Assembly: GCA_026770575.1 (NCBI GenBank)
Contig: MU657460.1
Span: 33,958 to 60,553, forward strand
Length of the DNA stretch: 26,596 nucleotides
Direction of reading: 5' to 3'
Origin: Pelagophyceae sp. CCMP2097
Lineage: Eukaryota; Sar; Pelagophyceae
Positions 19,892-26,596 of this stretch are shown here, piece by piece. Under the pieces are notes generated by a model. The model was not told the origin of the DNA. It searched no databases and saw nothing but the letters and a program-made list of their open reading frames with translations. The number at the start of each line of letters is the position of its first letter. The stretch's first letter is position 1. The position numbers were made by a program, and so were the translations under genes.

Positions 19892-22576
19892 TTAGGCGAG
19901 GGCGAGCTTTTGTCGCGATCCAAAGAACTTGTCCCCAAGCCTCCTTGCGGAATCAAAGGGCGAGATGAGCCCACCCTGCCAGGCGAAAACGGCCGTTCTC
20001 CCGACCTGAAACGCGACGTAGACTGCCCACACGCCGCTTAGGCCGAGGCCGCGTTTGAGGATTTGTGAGTGTAGCTGGACTACCCCAAGGCCGATGACCT
20101 ACAAGGGGAAATGAGAAGAGACTGTACGGGACTTTACCAAACTCGGATTTGAGGGTCATTCCCTTTTGGGCCAGCCCCACCCAGGGTGGATATATCAGCA
20201 ATCAAGCTCATTCAAACAACAGGTCTCTCGCGCATCCAGGCGACGGGTCCTTCTCCGGCGTGACCTCTGTAACGCCGTCGCTCCCCCGGTCCGGGTCGCC
20301 GCCCCCGGCGCGGGAGTCGCGCGGCGTAGACAGCGCAGAGGAACTTGAAGTCGCGCTTGATGAGGAGCAGGCCCTATCGAACATTCGATTCATGAAGGTC
20401 CAACGATTCATGAAGGTCCAACGCGTCCAAAAAGGGTCCCAAAACGCAACGGACCTCGAGCGTCACCGCACTGCAGTGCATGGCGAGCGTCGCCGCCGTG
20501 AGCGGCAGGACCTACGTTTCGGGAGCATCGAATGGCGCCGAGTGCGTTTCCCGGGCGCCAGGGTGTCCGATGGCAAATACAAGTACCTTGCGGATGCTCT
20601 GAATCACGGCCTGGTCTGCCGTAAATGCGGCGGCCCCGCGCGCGATGATCAACGAGGAGACGGCGACGCAGACCGCGGAGATGGACCAACAGACTCTTAA
20701 AACGGAATTGATGGTCGCTTTCGCTGCTTCCAAATCAAAAACTTTGGTCTCTTCATTATAGTACGGAGTCAAGTAAGCCAGCGCCAGCGAGGTCCCGACG
20801 TCCCCAAGGACGAAGCAGAAGATGGCGACGGAGTAGATGACGGTGTGCGCGGCCGCGTTGACGCCTCCGAGAGCCACGGCAGTCATAGCAGCAGAGTTAT
20901 GTAACACCAACTTCATCAGGCAACAAAACATGAACGGCCCGTAGCGGAAAAACGGCCAAATGTCCCGGCTCCAGGAGACGCCCGCCGGCCGGGACCTAGA
21001 CGTAGAATGAGACAGACGGAGTTTCAAAGGGCACGCACGGTTTGGCGGCGAAGAGGCGGGGCCCTCCGATGAAGCCTTTCCGCGCCAGCGCCACGCTGAG
21101 CAGGACCACCGCCGCGTACTGCGACACCGCCGTCGCAATCGCCGCGCCGACCTGCAACGAGCGTGTGGACAACGCCGGTGCCGAGTCTCCCAGAAACTTC
21201 AAAACGCCTCTGGGCTCGGGCGCGTCCCGCAGGAGCCGCTCTCGCACGATCGCGTCTGCTCGTGGCGCGCGTCGTCGCGGCGAAGGCTGACGGCGGCGCG
21301 GAGCCGTCGCGGTACCCGCGGGCGCCGATCACGCGGATCGTGCGGTATTGCTCGACGCTGGTTTGGACGATGCCCTGTTTCGGGACCAGTGCGCAGTCCC
21401 CAACGAAGTTCAGCCCCGCGCCCAACGCCACGGAGAGCATGGGCGTCACCGTGTCGCGCGCGCCGATGCACGCCGCCTGCGCCACGCACCCGGCGAGGGC
21501 GGCTGGGAGCGCCAGAGCGCGGATGCGCACGTACGCCGCGGCCAGAGGGACCAACTCCGGCGGCGCCGCCGCGCCGGCGTACAGCGCCGTCAGCGGCGCC
21601 GCGTTGCGGAAAATGGCCTACGATCCCACTCGCCGAGACGCCTTTCCCCGAAGAACCCCGGGAGCTACGCAAGACAAGCGGCCACCCGGGAGACGAGACC
21701 CGAAAGGCGGACTCACGGCGCCGAAGACGACCCCTGAGACGGTGGCGAGGGCGAGACCAATCGTCGTCGCGCGCGCGGCCTTGTCGACGTCGGCCTCGCC
21801 GGTGCCCATGGCCGTGCTACGTTAACGCGTTGGACGATACAGACGAAACAAGACGCCCCAACAAGACTCACGCAACCATGTTCGTCGTCGCGACGCTCAG
21901 AAAGACGAGCAACGTGAGGAGCGAGTCGGAGATGGTGCTCGCGGGCCCCAAAGCGGCTAGGGCCTACGGCGGCGTCGAAGCGCCGCGCTCACAACGGTTT
22001 AACGACGCAGCCGCCCACCACCGACGACGTGCGGCCGACGAAGGCGGCGTCGATGAGTGTCATGAGCGGGCCGGCGACGTAGATGCCGAGTCTGCGGCGG
22101 GCGGACGTCGCCGCGGGACGCGCGCCGCGGTCTACGTCCCGCCATCTCTCGGGCGCGGCGGCCGCTCTCCACGCTGACCGCGGCGCTCCTCGGTGCCGCG
22201 TCGGAAGCTTGCAACGGGACGCCGGTTCGTACGCTGGCAGCGCGAGCTTCAAACAGTCGTTGTACGTCGGTGTGGTGAGCCCGTCAGTGAACGACTGTTT
22301 GGTAAGCTCTTCAGTGAACGACGTCGGCAGCGCGCGCGGTTCCTCCGTCGCCGCGGCGGCGGGCGCGGCGCGCGGGCCGCTCCAGCTCCACTTCTCCCAA
22401 TGCGCATCCGTTGCGCGCAGCCGCGGGCCGCTCCGTCGCGCCGTTTGAGCCGCGCCGGCGCCGCGGTTTCCGCCTCCCGTCGCGGTTGCGGCACTTCGGG
22501 GTTGCGCGGCGGGCGCGAAGGCGCGCACCGCGGCGAGGCCGGCGAGGGCGAGCATTGCGCTCCACATTGTGCTCAT
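19892..22576 (-). CDS. Plastid-targeted MATE-family efflux transporter, ten exons
   Basis: MATE proteins are 12-helix antiporters that export organic compounds using H+ or Na+ gradients. Exons, 5' to 3': 22233-22576, 22022-22091, 21872-21963, 21717-21816, 21369-21617, 21039-21151, 20587-20995, 20455-20511, 20323-20373, 19892-20098; 1692 bp, 563 aa, all phases consistent. The start MSTMWSAMLALAGLAAVRA is a signal peptide ending at A-F-A-P, then a Ser/Arg/Ala-rich transit-like stretch, which indicates plastid import. MATE landmarks: GPLMTLIDAAFVGRTSS, GPASTISDSLLTLLVFLSVA, the loop MGTGEADVDKAARAT, RALALPAALAGCVAQAACIG, CLMKLVLHNSAAMTAVALGG, then GLLLIKRDFKFL and GLGLSGVWAVYVAFQVGR. The arrangement resembles plant plastid MATEs of the EDS5 type. 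Introns are 43-224 bp. Intron 5 uses a weak GTCCAA donor. Intron 9 fits best with a GC donor (after TACGCC); a GT donor eight bases upstream also keeps frame but drops three residues. Divergent from the phosphatase gene. Confidence 0.92.
20160..20193. repeat. Copy B of the shared motif, in MATE intron 9
   Basis: TTTTGGGCCAGCCCCACCC followed by AGGGTGG, forming the hairpin CCACCC-A-GGGTGG, then ATATAT. Seventeen bases match copy A at 5611-5645 exactly. It lies inside the 224-bp intron 20099-20322. Confidence 0.55.
20386..20421 (-). repeat. Perfect 18-bp tandem duplication inside MATE intron 8
   Basis: Two identical units, 20386-20403 and 20404-20421 (plus strand CGATTCATGAAGGTCCAA), within the 81-bp intron 20374-20454. 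Confidence 0.85.
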
Positions 22577-22699
22577 ACTACGACGGTCCGACTCGCCGAA
22601 AATTCGTGACTCAGATTCCGGCCCCAACGACCGCCATCACGCGACGCCTCTCGCCGAGTCTCGGGGAGAGCCTAGGACTCGCGCAGACGCCCGTACAGC
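22577..22699. promoter_or_regulatory. Compact bidirectional promoter region
   Basis: Only 123 bp separate the ATG of the MATE gene (minus) from the ATG of the histidine phosphatase (plus), so both promoters and both 5' UTRs must lie here or overlap the first exons. I see no TATA box; CGAAAATTCGTGACTCA at 22599-22615 is the most distinctive stretch. Confidence 0.45.
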
Positions 22700-23830
22700 A
22701 TGGCGGACCTCCCGGCGGCGGTCTTCGTGTGCCGGCACGGCGAGGTGCGTCCGCGGGCCGGCCCTGCGAGAGGATGCTCCCCTCCGCAGTCGTATACGGC
22801 CTCGCCCTTTTGGGGCTTGTCGCGGCCGCCCTTTGACGCCGTCTCTTCACTAGCGCGAGGACTACGCCTGGGCGAACCGCGGCGAAAACTGGCAGGCCCA
22901 GGCGGAGCGGCCCTGGGACACGCCGCTCACGGCCGCGGGACACCTCCAAGCAAGGGCCGTCGGCTGCGCGGTCCGAGACGTCCACGTGCCCGCGCTCCGC
23001 TGCGCCCCGGTCACGCGAATCGTCTCGTCGCCTCTGCTACGCTGCGTGCAGACGGCGTGCGCAACCGCCCGCGTCCCGCGAAGCATGTCGACGTGGCACG
23101 GCGGTGCCGCGGTTTCTAACTACTGACTATAGCAAGCAGTGCGGGGCATTCGCAAAAGAAATTGACGCGGTCGTAGGCGGCGGCCGAGGCGCTGGGCTTG
23201 ACCACCGTGGGTATCGAGCCGGGTTTGGCAGAAACTATGGGTGAAGACTGGTACAGGAGCTGGGGCGTTCCAGGCGCGGATTCCACCTGGGGTGGGCCGA
23301 AACATTGCCGCGCCGGCGTAATCGTAAACGACGCCGACCTCGACGCCCGCGCGCTCGCGCCGGCGCACCGCTGCCACTCGACACCTGCCGACATCGAAGC
23401 GCTGCGGCTCCGCTGCGCAAAGTCGGACGTCGGCGCAGCGGTGACCGTCTCGGCCGAAAAGGCAGTCTTCGGCGGCGATGCGTTCCAGTATACGTTTAAA
23501 GCCCCCGAGGCGGAAGAGGCGCAAGCGGCACGCATGCGCGCCGTCCTCGACGCCTGCGCATCCCTCAAAGGCGGGTCGACGCTTTTAGTTTCGCACGGCG
23601 GGCCGACCGCGGGCTTGTACCACGGCGTGGCCCACGAGAAGCCTCCGAATTGCGGCTACACGGGACTCTTCTGCTACGTTTCCGAAAACGACGCCTGGCA
23701 TGCCGTGATCGTCGCGGACCACGCGCACTTGGAAGGGATTGACGCGCCCAAGTGTGGGATGCACGATTTTGCGGAGCAGTTCGAGGAAGAGGCCGCCGCC
23801 GACGCGCGCCGCGAGCCTGACGACTCCTAA
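22700..23830 (+). CDS. Histidine phosphatase superfamily (phosphoglycerate-mutase-like) protein, three exons
   Basis: Branch-1 histidine phosphatases transfer phosphate through an active-site His. Exons 22700-22744, 22854-23072 and 23177-23830 total 918 bp (305 aa) with phases intact. The catalytic motif CRHGE ends exon 1 (residues ~11-15) and continues as RED across the 109-bp intron, matching the RHGER-D pattern. Further landmarks: WDTPLTAAGHLQA (residues ~35-47); SSPLLRCVQTACATA, the conserved SP-R-QTA segment that lines the pocket; GIEPGLAE (the G-L-E block); and SHGGPTAGLYHG, with the second catalytic His. The layout resembles eukaryotic UBASH3/TULA-like single-domain relatives rather than glycolytic mutase. 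The substrate cannot be read from sequence. No targeting signal is evident, so it is probably cytosolic. The second donor (GTCCCG at 23073) is the least certain junction. Confidence 0.9.
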
Positions 23831-24145
23831 ACGACAGACTTCGATGCGACGCTGGGAGCGCGGGAGCAACGGTTTCTGCCGTGCACGCCTTGGGGCAACT
23901 TTGTCCTTTGACGAGCGGTCGCGCGAGTCGCCGGGAAGGGGCCGTGACTCAACCACACATCCTGTGAGTGCGCACACCCCGTGCGTCCAGGAGCGCAGTC
24001 GAGGTGCTGAGACATTTTATTATCAAGAGCCCCACGCCGCGCCGGGCGTCTGGGGCGTGGCGGGGGGCACGGCGCGGGCGTGTCGAGTGAGTCTCGTCGT
24101 CTTTCACGGAGAGGCGTCTGGGCCGAAATCGGGCGGCTGCGCCTA
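23831..24145. other. Convergent 3' spacer with a minus-strand AATAAAA
   Basis: 315 bp between the phosphatase stop and the stop of the minus-strand secreted protein. AATAAAA at 24015-24021 (minus) is a plausible polyadenylation signal for the latter. I looked here for a SECIS element because of the upstream in-frame TGA and saw no convincing one by eye. Confidence 0.5.
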
Positions 24146-25797
24146 CTAGAGCGCGAGCGCCACCGCGAACGCGGTGGCGAGCGCGGCAGCGGCGCGGGCC
24201 GGCGTGCGCGCGCCGTCGACGGTGTCCTCCTCCTCCTCTTCCGTCGAGACGGCGGCCTCGCCGATGGCCGCCGTCGAGACGCCGGAAAAGAGATCCGCGT
24301 CCAACCCCGGGCCGCCGAGGCTCAAGACCGTGACGGCGGCTTCGACGGCGTCGTCCATGGTAGACGTCGTGGCGGCTTCGATTTTGTCGCGCATTGCTTG
24401 CGCCAAGGGGTATTTTGGCGCTTCGATGGTGTACGCCATGGAGAAGCCCCCATCGGTGGTGGCGTAGTCCTTCAAGTTACCCACAAGTGTCGAAACGTTC
24501 ACGCCGGCGACGTTTGCGAGTGCGGCGGCCCAGACGGAATCGTAGTCGGTCGCGACGATTGCTGCTAAACGGCGGCGGTCGCTGTTCCGATACGTCACGG
24601 TCCCCTTGACGAAGACGGCGCCGCACGCACGCGGCAGATCCGTGCCCGTGAGCAACAACATCTCCGTCGTCGCGGGCTGGGGGAGGACGCATTTGCACTT
24701 GTCCTGGCAATATCACTGCTTCTCGCCTTCCCAGTCGATGGACACAAGCTTAAACTCTTTTTGTTCCTGGAAGCTTAAACACAGCGTCCAGCAGCCCGCG
24801 GCAGAGTCGGCGTCGCCGGCGTAGCCGTTGAGCTCGGAGTAGCACCAGCCTTTGACGTCGTAGGAGACGTACGACGGCTCCGCGACCGGCGCGGGAGTCG
24901 GCGAAGGCACCAACGGCACCTCCTCCAAGAGGATCAAAGCCTCGCCTATCTCAGTGTTCGAGACTTCTGCGAAGATTTCAGCGTCGAGGCCGAGTTCGGA
25001 AACGGCGGAATCGACTGCGTCGTCCATGGTAGTAGACGTCGTGGCGCCCAAAATCTCCACAACGGCTTCAGCGTCGGGGAGGTCCGCAAACGGGATGAGC
25101 CGAGGGTGTACGAGAATGTGAACGCTTCGCCATTGGAGGAGTACGACTTTGCGTCGTTGAGGGCGGTCAAGGAGACGTTTGCGACGGAGACGAGTGCGGG
25201 GGACCATACCGCGTCTTGGTCCATGGCGTCACGGTCGGAAGCGGTCATGCCTTAAAAAGTCACGGAACCCTCCACTGAGACGCTGCCGCCGCACGACCGC
25301 GGCAGCTCCGCGCCCTCCTTCAAAAGCAGCGTTGTCGTCAAGGGCTGCCAGTGGGGGAAAATGCATTGGCACGCATCTTGGCAGTAACAAGCCTCTTCTT
25401 CCTCCCAGTCGGCCGAGACGAGCTTAAAGTCGTGCTCGAATTGGATGGCCAAGCAGAGAGGCCAGCATTCGTTTGCTGAAGCGGCGTTTCCGGCGTAGAC
25501 GTCGAGCTGGGAGTAGCACCAGCCGCCTGCGTCGTACGAGTCGAAAGTCGGCGTCGTCGTCGGCGCCGGCGAAGGCGAAACCGACGGCGAAAGAGTCGGC
25601 GAAGCAGTCGCCGCCGCCGACGGAACCGTCGGCGCCGGCGACGGCGATACTGACGGCGAAAAAGTCGGCGAAGCAGTCGCCGCTGCCGACGGAACCGTCG
25701 GCGCCGGCGACGGGGTAACCGACGGCGCCGGCGACGGCGACTGCGCCAGCGCCGTGGCCAGGAGCGCGAGGTGGAGTGCGCGGCGGTGGGAGAACAT
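24146..25797 (-). pseudogene. Secreted two-module Cys-rich protein with three interruptions
   Basis: I do not know a named family. ATG at 25797 opens a signal peptide (ALHLALLATALAQ) and a Pro/Ser/Thr/Ala linker made of two 22-residue repeats. Two copies of one module follow. Each has a Cys-rich part (GGWCYSQLDVYAG…CYCQDACQC in copy 1; GWCYSELNGYAG…YCQDKCKC in copy 2) and an alpha/beta part (…VWAAALANVAGVNVS…ATTSTMDDAV in copy 2), somewhat SEA-like in shape. The C-terminus is Glu-rich then hydrophobic (AAAALATAFAVALAL), suggesting a GPI or membrane anchor and hence a cell-surface protein. Interruptions: TAA in frame at 25252-25254; a frameshift near 25096-25112, after FTFSYTL; TGA in frame at 24713-24715, aligned with Cys of copy 1. 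The modules stay similar on both sides of every break, so decay is recent, or the TGA is decoded and the others are errors. Stop at 24146-24148. Confidence 0.6.
25563..25700 (-). repeat. 66-bp coding tandem repeat in the Pro/Ser/Thr linker
   Basis: Two near-identical units encode SPSPAPTVPSAAATASPT with Phe or Leu following. The high identity shows recent duplication; such linkers are usually O-glycosylated stalks. Confidence 0.75.
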
Positions 25798-26596
25798 CGA
25801 GTCAACGTTTGGGCGTTGCGGCGAGTATCCTGGCAAGCGGCTATTTGCAGCGTCAGCGGCCCTGAGCGGCGTTGCATTGCAAGTCACCAGGCAATGTGCA
25901 ACGCGCGACGACCATGTTTTCGCTCGCTACGGCCCCGAGGGCCGCATTCGCATTCCGGAAGGTGCGAAAATTTGAAGTTGCACCCCATTCCGGGGAATTG
26001 GGAAAGTTAAAAGTTGGGACAGGATCGTTCCCCCCGGTTCGCGGCCGCGACGCTATGCCGCTAGCGTCGAGGCTATAGGAGCACCAGCTGCCGCGCCGTG
26101 GGCGTCGGAGGCCGCGGCCGCCGGCTGAGGGTGGTATGCTATATATACACTGGTGCAGCCGCCGCCTGCGCCGCTGGCGCCAAGAGCACGAGGCTGGCGA
26201 ACATCAAGGCGCGCGGCGCGGAGCTAAAGGGATACAGCTTAGGGATGCCGCTACGACGCGAGCACTTTTGTTACATTTTCGGCCGTTGCGCGATTATTGA
26301 AGCCTAACAGTGTATCCAAGTCCCATTCTGCGGTACGGGCACGGAGGGGGGGGGTCCGTGACCCCCACCGGCTCCAGGCCGCCCGTCCGATGGGCCCTCC
26401 AGTTCAAATGTCTTGCATGAGGTCGCGAGTTCGAGCCCGCTCGTTCACGTTTCTACTCCGCTTGGCATGCGAATTTGGCTGCTCGTGCTGTACACGCGTC
26501 GTACACGTGAATATTCTTCCCCCCCCCCACCGGCGGCGAGGTAATGGGCAGCCGATTTTGGGACAGGGTGCGAGCTGGGGTGGGGGTCCAGACCCC
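25798..26596. other. Right-end region without a supported gene
   Basis: Contains the upstream region of the minus-strand secreted protein, a TATATATA patch at about 26141, a G-run near 26347 and a C-run near 26520, and two similar GGGGGTCC…GACCCC hairpins (near 26350 and at the very end). A short minus-strand ORF at 26204 begins like a signal peptide but could not be extended. Confidence 0.45.

Noticed and set aside
23831..24145. SECIS element for the TGA-containing gene
   Set aside because: No minus-strand stretch showed the ATGA / AA / GA core in a plausible stem by eye; it needs a proper search.
26098..26204. Minus-strand signal-peptide-like exon (MFASLVLLAPAAQAAAAAP)
   Set aside because: The only nearby splice continuation runs into a stop after three codons, and Ala-rich runs are common by chance in this GC-rich DNA.
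26400..26455. tRNA-like T-arm (GCGAGTTCGAGCCCGC preceded by GAGGTC)
   Set aside because: The B-box resemblance is real, but the T-stem has an A-C mismatch, no A-box or D-arm is convincing, and no acceptor stem closes.
1..26596. Bacterial-type operons, CRISPR, rRNA, insertion sequences
   Set aside because: None seen; gene structure is clearly eukaryotic, with phase-consistent introns throughout.

Overview
The window looks like nuclear DNA of a GC-rich photosynthetic eukaryote, most likely a stramenopile alga such as a pelagophyte. Three things point there. Nearly every gene is split by short GT-AG introns (29 to 224 bp in my models) whose reading phases close exactly. The MATE transporter begins with a signal peptide followed by an A-F-A-P junction, the plastid-import signature of algae with a red-algal secondary plastid. 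A DUF3494 ice-binding protein gene is present, a family common in sea-ice algae. The taxonomic placement is inference.

Layout, left to right. 1-936 (-): a partial gene of unknown family, leaving the window on the left. 1238-2028 (+): ice-binding protein with a one-base frameshift, behind a tandem 44-bp repeat and TATA-like boxes. 2029-4399: mostly non-coding, with a degenerate ~130-bp tandem repeat. 4400-5723 (+): KCTD-type BTB plus six kelch repeats, also broken by one frameshift. 5919-16870 (-): a complete 18-exon VPS13-type lipid-transfer protein (3096 codons plus stop, all exon phases consistent). 16871-18121: spacer with an exon-like tandem cassette and a small inverted-repeat element. 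18122-19305 (+): four-exon Gln-rich coiled-coil protein. 19892-22576 (-): ten-exon plastid-targeted MATE transporter. 22700-23830 (+): three-exon histidine phosphatase, divergent from MATE across 123 bp. 24146-25797 (-): secreted two-module cysteine-rich protein, interrupted by an in-frame TAA, a frameshift, and a TGA exactly where the sister module has Cys. 25798-26596: no supported gene.

The genes are not an operon or pathway; they are ordinary neighbours in a compact genome. The most interesting layer is the introns. Three VPS13 introns share a related ~60-70 nt core in the same orientation (introner-like). One intron of the Gln-rich gene is bounded by near-identical 17-nt direct repeats, as expected of a recently gained intron. 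Several introns carry short perfect tandem duplications. The in-frame TGA/Cys pair is a selenocysteine candidate, weakened by the other lesions in that gene. All exon models were made by eye from splice signals, phase and protein-family fit.
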